Source: Cupriavidus consociatus (GTDB taxonomy: Bacteria; Pseudomonadota; Gammaproteobacteria; Burkholderiales; Burkholderiaceae). Taken from it: a stretch of 64,000 bases of DNA. Below are positions 16,797-25,609 of the stretch, in pieces; the stretch's first letter is position 1, and every line of letters starts with the position of its first letter. Where the stretch lies: NCBI RefSeq assembly GCF_017814975.1, contig NZ_JAGIQA010000002.1:62001-126000 (forward strand), read 5' to 3'. The position numbers were made by a program, and so were the translations under genes. Under the pieces are notes generated by a model. That model searched no databases. It was not told where the DNA came from and saw only the letters and a list, made by a program, of their open reading frames with translations.

Positions 16797-18227
16797 CTAC
16801 AGCCGGATGATCACGGACTTGAGTTGCGTGTAGTGCGCAAGCGCCTCCACGCCTTGCTCGCGCCCATAGCCGCTCTGCTTGAAGCCGCCGCAAGGCGTCT
16901 GCACAAACCCGCCGCTGTATTCGTTGACGACGATGCGGCCCGCCTCGAGCGCGCCGGCGACGCGATGGACACGGCCGATATCGCGGCTCCAGATTCCCGC
17001 GGCCAGCCCGTAGTCCGAGTCGTTGGCGATGCGCACGGCATCCGCCTCATCGTCGAACCGGATCACGCAAAGCACCGGACCGAAAATCTCTTCGCGCGCG
17101 ATCTCCATGTCATTGGTGACCCCCAGGTAGACCGTCGGCTCGATATACCAGCCGCCCTCGCCGCCTCGCACCCGTGCCAGGCGGCCGCCGGCCGCCGGCA
17201 CCAGTCCGAGACGCCGCGCGGTATCGAAGCTCTGCTGCACCTTGTCGAACTGCGCACGCGTCGTCATCGGCCCATACGTCGCGTCATGGTCGGCACCGAC
17301 GCGAACGCCTGCCACCGCGCCCAGCAGCTTGTCGACAAAGGCATCGTGGACCGATGACTGGACCAGCAGGCGCGTGCCTGCCGCGCACCACTGGCCGCCG
17401 TTCCAGGTGAAGGCGGTGGTGCAACCCCTGGCCGCGGCATCCAGGTCGGCATCGGCAAAGACGATGTTGGCCGACTTGCCGCCCAGTTCCAGCGTCAGCG
17501 GCAGCATGCGGTCGGCCGCGAGGCGCCCCAGTTCCCTGCCCGCGCGCGTGCTGCCGGTGAACGAGATCTTGCGCACGTCGCGATGTTCGGCCATTGCAGG
17601 TCCCAGCACCGGCCCCGATCCGACCACGACGTTCAGCACCCCCGGCGGCAGGCCCACTGACTCTGCCAGCCTGGCGAAGGCCACCAGCGAGCCGGAGGTG
17701 AACTCCGACGGTTTGGCCACGACCACGTTGCCGGTGGCAAGCGCCGGCGCGATCGCACGGGCAGCCTGGTGCAGCGGGGCGTTCCACGGCAGGATCACGC
17801 CGATCACGCCGAAAGGGTCGCGCCGCGTGTAGATGTGGTAGTCCGGCCCGGCGTTGATCAGCTCGCCATCCATGGTGTTGACGATGCCGCCGTAGAACTC
17901 GAAATACTGCGCGACCAGCGCCATCAGTTGCGGCATCTCGCGGCCAGGCTTGCCGGTCTCGATGCTTTCGAGGCTGCCAAGCGTCGCCACGCTCTCGCGC
18001 ACCGCGCGGCCGATTTCGACCAGGATGCGGCCACGTTCGGCGGGACGCATGGCACGCCAGGCCGGCAGCGCCGCCGTTGCCGCGGCCACGGCAGCATCCA
18101 TCTCGGGCTTGCCGCTGTCGGCCACCTGGCACAACGCTGCGCCGGTGCGCGGGTCGGTTTTCTCGATGAATCGGCCCGTCGAGGGCGCCATGTCCTCTCC
18201 GCCGATGTAGTTCAACACCTGGTTCAT
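16797..18227 (-). CDS. NAD(P)-dependent aldehyde dehydrogenase
   Basis: A 476-residue class I/II aldehyde dehydrogenase. Catalytic residues are visible: Glu in LELGGKSAN, Cys in NGGQWCAAG, Lys in VVAKPSEFTSG, and the FTGSTRAG and EEIFGPVL motifs. The ATG overlaps the stop of the upstream hydroxyacid dehydrogenase gene (ATGA), with AAGGAG 5 nt before it, so the two are translationally coupled. Together they would oxidise a beta-hydroxyacid or alcohol and an aldehyde in one catabolic route. The substrate is not evident. Confidence 0.88.
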   Translation of the reverse strand: MNQVLNYIGGEDMAPSTGRFIEKTDPRTGAALCQVADSGKPEMDAAVAAATAALPAWRAMRPAERGRILVEIGRAVRESVATLGSLESIETGKPGREMPQLMALVAQYFEFYGGIVNTMDGELINAGPDYHIYTRRDPFGVIGVILPWNAPLHQAARAIAPALATGNVVVAKPSEFTSGSLVAFARLAESVGLPPGVLNVVVGSGPVLGPAMAEHRDVRKISFTGSTRAGRELGRLAADRMLPLTLELGGKSANIVFADADLDAAARGCTTAFTWNGGQWCAAGTRLLVQSSVHDAFVDKLLGAVAGVRVGADHDATYGPMTTRAQFDKVQQSFDTARRLGLVPAAGGRLARVRGGEGGWYIEPTVYLGVTNDMEIAREEIFGPVLCVIRFDDEADAVRIANDSDYGLAAGIWSRDIGRVHRVAGALEAGRIVVNEYSGGFVQTPCGGFKQSGYGREQGVEALAHYTQLKSVIIRL

Positions 18228-19150
18228 TGCTGCTCCTTGATACGGCCTTGCGTGCCGGCCGGCCCGATGGTCGCGCCAGCCAGCTTTTCCAGTTGCTGGA
18301 CGACGCGCGTCATGTCGTCGCTGCCGGCGCCGTCGGCCACCGCTGCATCGAAGAACTGCTTGACCACGGAAGTTGCGAACATCGGTGCACCGACGGCCTC
18401 GGCCTCGCCAAGCGCCAGCCGCAGGTCCTTGCGCATCAGGTCCATGCGGAAGCCGAAGTCGAACCTGCGCGACAGCACCTTGTCAGCGAGCAGCGTCTGC
18501 ACGGCAAAGCCGCGCGCGGTCGTGCTGCCGGACAGCACCTGCAGGATGGCCTCCGCCGGAATGCCTGCCTTGACGCCGAACAGCACCGCCTCGGCGGCTG
18601 TCACCAGCGCCGATCCCGCGATCATGTTGTTGATGAGCTTGAGCGTCTGGCCGAGGCCCGGTCGTTCGCCCAGGTAAGAGATATTGCGCGCGAAGGCCTC
18701 GAAAGCCGGCTGCGCGGTGGCGAAGGCCGCGGCATCGCCGGAAGCCATCACGCTCAGCGATCCCGCTTCGGCCCCCGCCACGCCGCCGGCCAGCGGGGCG
18801 TCGAGCGCTTGGATACCGTGCCGTGCCAGAACGGCAGCGATCCGGCGTGCCACGCTCGGGCCGGTGGTCGAATGGTCGACGAAGACCTTCACGCCGCGCG
18901 CGCCGGCAATGCCTTCCGCGCCGATGGCAACCTGCTCGACCACATCGGGCGTCGGCAGGCAGGCCATCACCACCTCGGCGCAATCGCCCACGTCGCGGAC
19001 GTTTTCGCCGCGGATCGCGCCGGCGCGGACGAGGTCATCGACCGCGCCGGCATTGCTGTCGTATACGGTCACCGCAAGGCCGTGGTTCAGCAGGTGCCGG
19101 GCCATGTGCCTGCCCATGGCGCCGAGTCCGACAAACCCGAATGTCGTCAT
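18224..19150 (-). CDS. 3-hydroxyisobutyrate/2-hydroxy-3-oxopropionate dehydrogenase family protein
   Basis: A 308-residue beta-hydroxyacid dehydrogenase. The dinucleotide site is GFVGLGAMG (5-13), the substrate-binding signature is DAPLAGGVAGAEAG, and the catalytic Lys is in GQTLKLINN. The ATG at 19150 was preferred over an upstream in-frame start because AAGGAG lies directly before it and the upstream extension reads through a low-complexity tandem repeat. GarR (tartronate semialdehyde) and MmsB (hydroxyisobutyrate) activities are both possible. Confidence 0.85.
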   Translation of the reverse strand: MTTFGFVGLGAMGRHMARHLLNHGLAVTVYDSNAGAVDDLVRAGAIRGENVRDVGDCAEVVMACLPTPDVVEQVAIGAEGIAGARGVKVFVDHSTTGPSVARRIAAVLARHGIQALDAPLAGGVAGAEAGSLSVMASGDAAAFATAQPAFEAFARNISYLGERPGLGQTLKLINNMIAGSALVTAAEAVLFGVKAGIPAEAILQVLSGSTTARGFAVQTLLADKVLSRRFDFGFRMDLMRKDLRLALGEAEAVGAPMFATSVVKQFFDAAVADGAGSDDMTRVVQQLEKLAGATIGPAGTQGRIKEQQ

Positions 19151-19214
19151 GCGTGTCTCCTTGTTGTTGCTGCTGGCGCAGCGTCTGACGGCATCAAGGA
19201 CACTGGCTCCGCCT

Positions 19215-19250
19215 CTGACTGTACCCCTGACTGTGCCCCTGACTGTGGAC
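19215..19250. repeat. Three direct 12-bp repeats in a 374-nt intergenic region
   Basis: CTGACTGTACCC, CTGACTGTGCCC and CTGACTGTGGAC follow one another without spacing, 64 nt upstream of the hydroxyacid dehydrogenase start. The rest of the 19151-19524 gap between divergent genes shows no gene; it must hold both promoters. The repeat could be a regulator-binding array or simple slippage. Confidence 0.7.
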
Positions 19251-19524
19251 CGGATACTAAGAGCGCGGCCGCGCAGCTTCAAACGACTTTTCCGGACCGA
19301 TGGATTGAGTTTTGCTCAACCGTGCGACGCGCTTGCCGGCATAAGCTGCCAGCCCTCGCTCGCTTGATGAAAACTCAATTGTCGCGACCAAAAAACTCGT
19401 TTGAACCCCCAACGCTCGCCCCTCTACGATGCGCGAACGTGTCGAGGCGGCATACCGCCAAACACGCCGATGCGCTTTGCCTGCATGGCGGCGCAATGCC
19501 AACAAGACGATTCAAGGAGACGGC

Positions 19525-20829
19525 ATGGAAACGACCCTGCCAGCAGATGATGCAGTCGACCGACCGGTCCCGCTGACGCGCGCGCAGCGCAAGGCGATTG
19601 CGGCGGCGACGCTCGGTACCATCGTGGAGTTCGCCGACTGGGTGATCTACGCCACCTTCGCCTCGCTGTTCTCGCGGCATTTCTTTCCGGCCCACAACGA
19701 GATGGTGTCGCTGCTGTCGGCATTTGCCGTGTTCGCGGTCGGCTTCATCATGCGGCCGGTCGGCGGCGCCGTGCTGGGCGCGTATGCCGACCGCCACGGG
19801 CGCAAGAAGGGGCTGACGCTGTCGGTGGCGCTGATGGCGGGCAGCACCGTGGTGATCGCGCTGTGTCCGGTCTACGAGACCATCGGCATGGCGGCACCAG
19901 TGATCCTGGTGCTGGCCCGGCTGGTGCAGGGCTTCGCGGCCGGCGGGGAATTCGGCTCGGCGTCGACGTACCTGGTCGAATCGGCCGCGCCTTCGCGCCG
20001 GGCCTTCGCGGGTTCATGGCAGTACTTTGGCATCAACGCCGGCGTGCTCGTCGCGGCGCTGATCGGCTACCTGCTGACGCGCACGCTGGATGCGCAGGCG
20101 ATGTCGGCATGGGGCTGGCGGCTCGGCTTCCTGATCGCGGGGCTGATGGGACTGGTGGCGCTGTGGATCCGGCTCTCGGTCGCGGAAACGGAGGCCTTCA
20201 CGCGCAAGGTCGCGCACCATGCCGCCGCGCACCCGTCGCTGCTGGTCGTCACCCGGCACTGGCGCGAGTCGCTGCGCGTGATCGGCATCGCCATGGCGGG
20301 CAACCTCACGCTCTACCTGTGGCTGGTGTTGTTCCCGACCTTCGCGCATGTGCGCACGGGGCTGAGCCTGCAGGACGCGTTCAGCGCCAGCGTGATTTCC
20401 ATCATCCTGTCGCTGTTTGCGATCCCGCTGATCGGCAAGCTCGCGGACCGCATCGGGCGCAAGCCCGTGCTGATGGCGTTCGCGGGCGGGTCGGCGCTCT
20501 TTGCCTGGCCCGGGCTGCATTTCCTGGCGAACGATTTCTGGGTGGCGACCACCATTGTCAGCATCGGCATGCTGCTGTCATGCGGCTATGCCGCTACCGC
20601 CGCGGCCGTCATGGCCGAGCAGTTCCCCTCCGAGGTGCGCGCGACCGGCGTGGCGCTGCCATATGCGATCTCGGTCACCTTGTTTGGCGGGACCCTGCCT
20701 TACATCATGACGTCGATGTCAGGCGCGGGCTCGGCCGACTATAGCTGGATCTATATCGCCGCGGTGTGCGTGACGGGGTTCCTGGTGTATGCGTTCATGC
20801 CGGAGACGAAGGGGAAAGCACTGGCGTAG
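19525..20829 (+). CDS. MFS transporter, metabolite:H+ symporter (MHS) family
   Basis: A 434-residue twelve-helix major facilitator of the MHS type (ProP/KgtP/ShiA relatives), which import organic acids or zwitterions with protons. Signature loops are GAYADRHGRKKGL between helices 2 and 3, RLVQGFAAGGEFGSASTYLVE, and GKLADRIGRKPVL between helices 8 and 9. AAGGAG lies 7 nt before the ATG. It is divergent from the hydroxyacid/aldehyde dehydrogenase pair and may import its substrate; that link is inferred from position only. Confidence 0.87.
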   Translation: METTLPADDAVDRPVPLTRAQRKAIAAATLGTIVEFADWVIYATFASLFSRHFFPAHNEMVSLLSAFAVFAVGFIMRPVGGAVLGAYADRHGRKKGLTLSVALMAGSTVVIALCPVYETIGMAAPVILVLARLVQGFAAGGEFGSASTYLVESAAPSRRAFAGSWQYFGINAGVLVAALIGYLLTRTLDAQAMSAWGWRLGFLIAGLMGLVALWIRLSVAETEAFTRKVAHHAAAHPSLLVVTRHWRESLRVIGIAMAGNLTLYLWLVLFPTFAHVRTGLSLQDAFSASVISIILSLFAIPLIGKLADRIGRKPVLMAFAGGSALFAWPGLHFLANDFWVATTIVSIGMLLSCGYAATAAAVMAEQFPSEVRATGVALPYAISVTLFGGTLPYIMTSMSGAGSADYSWIYIAAVCVTGFLVYAFMPETKGKALA

Positions 20830-20841
20830 CGCAGGGACGCG

Positions 20842-20876
20842 GTGGTGCTTCGCCCGCCGCGCAGGCGAAACACCAC
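20842..20876. terminator. Bidirectional terminator hairpin
   Basis: Left arm GTGGTGCTTCGCC (20842-20854) pairs with GGCGAAACACCAC (20864-20876) at 12 of 13 positions. It lies between the converging MFS gene (+) and fdwA (-). Confidence 0.75.
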
Positions 20877-20887
20877 CATTACTGCTG

Positions 20888-23710
20888 CTAGACAGCAGCG
20901 GGCTCCAGTATCTGCCCGCCGCCATAGCTGGACTGCACCGGCACCTGCCCGCCCACCGTCATCCTGATCGCGCAGTACTTGAACTCCGGGATCTTGCCGA
21001 ACGGGTCCAGCGCTGCGTTGGTCAGCTTGTTGATCGCCGCTTCGTAGTAGCAGAACGGCACGAACACGGCGCCGCGCGGCGTGCCGGCATCGGCGCGCGC
21101 ATACAGCGTGACTTCGCCGCGCCGCGACGACAGCGTGACCACATCTCCGGGCTTGCCGCCCAGTGCATCGAGATCCAGCGGATGCACCAGCGCGACCGGA
21201 TCCGGCTCGATCGCATCGAGCACGCCGGCGCGACGGGTCATGCTGCCGGTATGCCAGTGCTCCAGCTGGCGCCCGGTGATCAGCACCATCGGGTAGTCGG
21301 CATCAGGCCGCTCCGCAGCCGGAATGATGTCGGCGGGCACGAAGCGGCCACGGCCGCTGTCGGTCGGGAAGCTGTCCGTGAAAATCACCGGCTCGCCCGG
21401 ATCGCCCTCTTCCATGCATGGATAGGTCACGGCGTGCTCGCGCTCCAGGCGCTCCCAGGTCATGCCGCCGATGCTTGGCATTGCCTGCCGCATTTCGTTG
21501 AACACATCCACCACGCTGTCGTAGTGCCATTCCAGCCCGAGTTGCGCCGCCATCTGCCGGATGATCCACAGGTCCTGCCGCGCCTGCCCGGGTGGTTCGA
21601 GCGCCTGCCGCCCGAGCTGCACGGTGCGGTCGGTGTTGGTGAAGGTGCCGGTCTTCTCCGGGAACGCCGATGCCGGCAGCACCACGTCCGCCAGGTACGC
21701 CGTCTCGGTCAGGAAGATGTCCTGCACCACCAGGTGATCGAGCGACGCCAGCGCCTCGCGCGCATGCTCGGCGTCGGGGTCGGACATCGCCGGGTTCTCG
21801 CCCATGATGTACATGCCGCGCACTTCGCCGCGCTCGATCGCCTGCATGACCTCCACCACGGTCAGGCCCGGCTGGCGGTCCAGCGGCATGCCCCAGAGCG
21901 CTTCGAAGCTGGCGATCGCCACCGGATCGTCGACGCGCCGGTAGTCCGGATACATCATGGGGATCAGCCCCGCGTCGGAAGCGCCCTGCACGTTGTTCTG
22001 CCCGCGCAGCGGATGCAGCCCCGTGCCGGGCCGGCCGATCTGGCCGGTCATCAGCGCCAGCGCAATCAGGCAGCGCGCGTTGTCGGTGCCATGCACGTGC
22101 TGCGATACGCCCATGCCCCACAGGATCATCGATCCCTTCGAGGTCGCATAGGCGCGGGCGACCTCGCGGATGGTCTCGGCGTCGATGCCGCAGATCGGCG
22201 CCATCAGCTCGGGACTGTACGCGGCGACGTTGCGCTGCAGTTCGTCGAAGCCGATGGTGCGGCTGTCGATGAAGTCGCGGTCCACCAGGCCCTCGTTGAC
22301 GATCACATGCATCATCGCGTTGAGCAGCGCCACGTCGGCATCGGGCTTGAACTGCAGGAAGCGCCAGGCGAAGCGCGCCAGGTCGGAGCGGCGCGGATCG
22401 GCCACGATCAGTTTGGTGCCGTTCTTCACGGCGTTCTTGATCCAGCTTGCCGCGACCGGGTGGTTCACGGTCGGGTTGGCGCCGATCACGATCACGACCT
22501 CGGCCTTGTCGACATCCATCACCGGGTTCGACACCGCGCCCGAGCCGATGCCTTCCAGCAGCGCCGCCACCGACGAGGCATGGCACAGCCGCGTGCAATG
22601 GTCGACGTTGTTGCTGCCGAAGCCGGTGCGCACCAGCTTCTGGAACAGGTAGGCCTCTTCGTTGCTGCCCTTGGCCGAGCCGAAGCCCGCCAGCGCGCGC
22701 TTGCCATGCGTGTCGCGGATCTGCGCGAGCTTGCCGCCGGCGAGCGCCAGCGCCTCTTCCCAGGAGGCTTCGCGGAACACGTCCATGACGTGGTCCGGGT
22801 CCATGACGAAATCGCCGCGCTTTGGCACGCCTTCGCGGCGCACCAGCGGCACGGTCAGCCGCTGCGGGTGCTGCACGTAGTCGAAGCCGTAGCGGCCCTT
22901 CACGCACAGCCGCTGGTGGTTGGCGGGACCGTCGCGGCCTTCCACGAACAGGATGCGGTTGTCCTTGACGTTGTAGGTCAGCTGGCAGCCCACGCCGCAA
23001 TACGGGCACACCGATTCGACCTGCTTGTCGGGAACGGCCAGGGCCACGTCGCGCGCGGGCATCAGTGCGCCGGTCGGACAGGCCTGCACGCATTCGCCGC
23101 AGGCGACGCAGGTGGAGGCGCCCATGGGATCGTCCATGTCGAACACGATGCGGGCCTCATCGCCGCGCAGCGCCAGGCCAATGACGTCGTTGACCTGCTC
23201 GTCGCGGCAGGCGCGCAGGCAGCGGGTGCACTGGATGCAGGCATCGAGGTTGACGGCGATGGCCGGGTGCGACAGGTCCGCCGCCACGCGCTCGCGCGGG
23301 GCAAAGCGCGGCTTGCCGACTTCCAGCTTCGCCGCCCACTGGTCGAGTTCGTTGTGGCGCGTGTATTCCGCTTCCGGCATGTCCGACTGCAGCAGCTCCA
23401 GCACGGTACGCTGGGCGCGGCGGGCGCGTTCGGATTCGGTCTGCACCTGCATGCCTGCGGCGGGATAGCGGCAGCAGGACGGGGCCAGCACGCGCTCGCC
23501 CTGGATCTCCACCATGCAGGCGCGGCAGTTGCCGGCGGGCTCGAGGCCGTCCTTGTAGCACAGGTGCGGGACGTCGAAGCCCTCGCGCTGCGCTATCTTG
23601 AGCAAGCTTTCGCCGGGCTGCGCGGTGACTTCACGGCCGTTGAGCGTGAAGGTGACGGCTGGCTCGGCGGATTCGACAAGCGCGCGTTCGGCGCGGGTCA
23701 GTGCATTCAT
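20888..23710 (-). CDS. fdwA: Formate dehydrogenase large subunit (molybdopterin or tungstopterin)
   Basis: A 940-residue catalytic subunit of a soluble NAD-dependent formate dehydrogenase. N-terminal [2Fe-2S] cysteines are C51, C62, C65 and C79/C80. Two ferredoxin [4Fe-4S] sets follow (ACIQCTRCLRAC, TCVACGECVQACP), then the pterin-domain cluster SVCPYCGVGC and the active-site region DHCTRLCH, where C376 takes the place of selenocysteine in FdhF-type enzymes. The C-terminal molydopterin-dinucleotide-binding domain is complete. The architecture matches the two-subunit, tungsten-type enzymes of Methylobacterium (Fdh1) and the fdwAB pair named in C. necator; the metal cannot be told from sequence. 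It lies 9 nt after fdwB. Confidence 0.92.
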   Translation of the reverse strand: MNALTRAERALVESAEPAVTFTLNGREVTAQPGESLLKIAQREGFDVPHLCYKDGLEPAGNCRACMVEIQGERVLAPSCCRYPAAGMQVQTESERARRAQRTVLELLQSDMPEAEYTRHNELDQWAAKLEVGKPRFAPRERVAADLSHPAIAVNLDACIQCTRCLRACRDEQVNDVIGLALRGDEARIVFDMDDPMGASTCVACGECVQACPTGALMPARDVALAVPDKQVESVCPYCGVGCQLTYNVKDNRILFVEGRDGPANHQRLCVKGRYGFDYVQHPQRLTVPLVRREGVPKRGDFVMDPDHVMDVFREASWEEALALAGGKLAQIRDTHGKRALAGFGSAKGSNEEAYLFQKLVRTGFGSNNVDHCTRLCHASSVAALLEGIGSGAVSNPVMDVDKAEVVIVIGANPTVNHPVAASWIKNAVKNGTKLIVADPRRSDLARFAWRFLQFKPDADVALLNAMMHVIVNEGLVDRDFIDSRTIGFDELQRNVAAYSPELMAPICGIDAETIREVARAYATSKGSMILWGMGVSQHVHGTDNARCLIALALMTGQIGRPGTGLHPLRGQNNVQGASDAGLIPMMYPDYRRVDDPVAIASFEALWGMPLDRQPGLTVVEVMQAIERGEVRGMYIMGENPAMSDPDAEHAREALASLDHLVVQDIFLTETAYLADVVLPASAFPEKTGTFTNTDRTVQLGRQALEPPGQARQDLWIIRQMAAQLGLEWHYDSVVDVFNEMRQAMPSIGGMTWERLEREHAVTYPCMEEGDPGEPVIFTDSFPTDSGRGRFVPADIIPAAERPDADYPMVLITGRQLEHWHTGSMTRRAGVLDAIEPDPVALVHPLDLDALGGKPGDVVTLSSRRGEVTLYARADAGTPRGAVFVPFCYYEAAINKLTNAALDPFGKIPEFKYCAIRMTVGGQVPVQSSYGGGQILEPAAV

Positions 23711-23719
23711 GTCAGTCTC

Positions 23720-25429
23720 TCACGCGAGTTCGTGCGGGAAGTACTTGATCACGCAGTCGACGGGATTGGGCGCGGCCTGCCCCAACCCGCAGATCGATGC
23801 ATCGCGCATCACCGCGGACAGGTCGTCCAGCGCGGACAGGTCCCACTTCGGCTGCCGGATCAGGTCGAGCGCCTTGGCCGTGCCGGTGCGGCACGGCGTG
23901 CATTGCCCGCACGACTCATGCTTGAAGAAGTGCATCAGGTTGCGCGCCGCCTGCGTGGCGCTGTCGTGGTCGGACAGGATCACCACCGCGGCCGAGCCGA
24001 TAAAGCAGCCGTAGGGCTGCAGCGTGTCGAAATCGAGCGGGATATTGCCCATCGACGCGGGCAGGATGCCGCCCGACGCGCCGCCCGGCAGGTAGGCGTA
24101 GAAGCTGTGGCCGTCGAGCATGCCGCCGCAGTATTCGTCGATCAGTTCGCGCACGGAAATGCCCGCCGGTGCCAGGTGCACCCCGGGCTTTTTCACGCGG
24201 CCGGAAACCGAAAACGAGCGCAGGCCCTTCCGCCCGTTGCGACCCTGCGCGGCGAACCACTCCGCGCCCTTCTCGATGATGTCGCGCACCCAGTACAGGG
24301 TCTCGAAGTTGTGCTCGAGCGTGGGCCGGCCGAACAGGCCCACCTGCGCCACATACGGCGGGCGCAGCCGCGGCATGCCGCGCTTGCCTTCGATCGACTC
24401 GATCATCGCCGACTCTTCGCCGCAGATATACGCGCCCGCGCCGCGGCGCAGCTCGATCGTGGGCAGGCCGGAAAGCGGCGGGTCGTCGCGCAGCTGCCGC
24501 AGTGCCTCGGCCAGCAGCGCGCGGCAGCCGGCGTATTCGTCGCGCAGGTAGATGTAGATCGCCGACACATTCACCACCGTCGCCGCGATCAGCATGCCTT
24601 CCAGGAAGCGGTGCGGATCGCGCTCCAGGTAGACGCGGTCCTTGAAGGTGCCAGGCTCGCCTTCGTCGATATTCACGGCCATCAGGCGCGGTGCGGGTTC
24701 CTTGCGCACGATGCGCCATTTGCGGCCGGTGGGGAAGCCCGCGCCGCCCAGGCCGCGCAGGCCGGAATCTTCCATCGTGCACAGCACGGCGTCGGCATCG
24801 AGGGTGCCGTTGTCAAGGGACTTCAGGAGGCCGTAGCCGCCCGCTGCACGGTAGGCGTCGTAATCGATATAGGGCTCAGGCTCGTGATGCACGGCCCTGG
24901 CCTGGACCGCGGCGGCAACCGTGTCGGCGGTCGCACCGTCCACAGGGTTCTGCCCGACCAGCGCCGCGGGCGCCTTCTCGCAACGGCCGATGCACGGCGC
25001 CGCGATCACGCGCACCTCGGTGCCGAGCAAGGCAGGCAGCTTGTCGATCAGCGCGCGGGCACCGGCCAGTTCGCAGGCAATGCCCTCGCATACGCGCACC
25101 GTCAGCGCGGGCGGCGCGGCGATCTGTCCGTCCGCGTCCTCGCGGACCACGTCGAAATGGTGGTAGAAGCTGGCGACCTCGTACACCTCGGTCATCGACA
25201 GCCTCAGCTCGCTCGCGAGCGCCACCAGGTGCGGCATCGCAAGCTGGCCGTAGCGGTCGTTGATGCAGTGCAGGTGTTCGATCAGCAGATCGCGGCGGCG
25301 CGGCATGTCGCCCAGCGCCACGCGCACTTCGGCCAGCGCGGCCGCGTCGACCTGACGGCCCTTGGGCTGGCGGCGCTTGCGCTGCCGGCCGAGCCCTGTC
25401 GCCTCAAGAGGGATGACAACCTGGTTCAT
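23720..25429 (-). CDS. fdwB: Formate dehydrogenase NAD-binding subunit (NuoE-NuoF fusion)
   Basis: A 569-residue fusion. The first 165 residues form a NuoE-like thioredoxin-fold [2Fe-2S] domain (VCEGIACELAGA and APCIGRCEKAP). The rest is NuoF-like, with FMN/NADH motifs GLGGAGFPTGRKW and CGEESAMIESIEG and the [4Fe-4S] set ESCGQCTPCRTGT. It passes electrons from FdwA to NAD+. The start MNQVV at 25429 is preferred to a longer in-frame start, because the extension has no family resemblance; the ribosome site is weak. The promoter is probably that of the upstream oxlT gene, 180 nt away. Confidence 0.92.
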   Translation of the reverse strand: MNQVVIPLEATGLGRQRKRRQPKGRQVDAAALAEVRVALGDMPRRRDLLIEHLHCINDRYGQLAMPHLVALASELRLSMTEVYEVASFYHHFDVVREDADGQIAAPPALTVRVCEGIACELAGARALIDKLPALLGTEVRVIAAPCIGRCEKAPAALVGQNPVDGATADTVAAAVQARAVHHEPEPYIDYDAYRAAGGYGLLKSLDNGTLDADAVLCTMEDSGLRGLGGAGFPTGRKWRIVRKEPAPRLMAVNIDEGEPGTFKDRVYLERDPHRFLEGMLIAATVVNVSAIYIYLRDEYAGCRALLAEALRQLRDDPPLSGLPTIELRRGAGAYICGEESAMIESIEGKRGMPRLRPPYVAQVGLFGRPTLEHNFETLYWVRDIIEKGAEWFAAQGRNGRKGLRSFSVSGRVKKPGVHLAPAGISVRELIDEYCGGMLDGHSFYAYLPGGASGGILPASMGNIPLDFDTLQPYGCFIGSAAVVILSDHDSATQAARNLMHFFKHESCGQCTPCRTGTAKALDLIRQPKWDLSALDDLSAVMRDASICGLGQAAPNPVDCVIKYFPHELA

Positions 25430-25609
25430 GGCGGTGCCTGGATCTTTTGTGGATGTCGGATGGCCGATCAGGAAGGTGCCTCGCGGGCCACCCTCCTGTC
25501 GTGCTTCATTTTTCTCGTATTGTGCTACCGGGGCGGGTGGCCGTGCAGGCATGGCGGCCGCCTGCCCCGGATACTACCGGCGCCCGCTGGCGCCGTACTG
25601 CTTTCTTCA

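Noticed and set aside
19215..19250. Possible CRISPR array
   Set aside because: Repeats are 12 bp, only three, and have no spacers; no cas gene is nearby.
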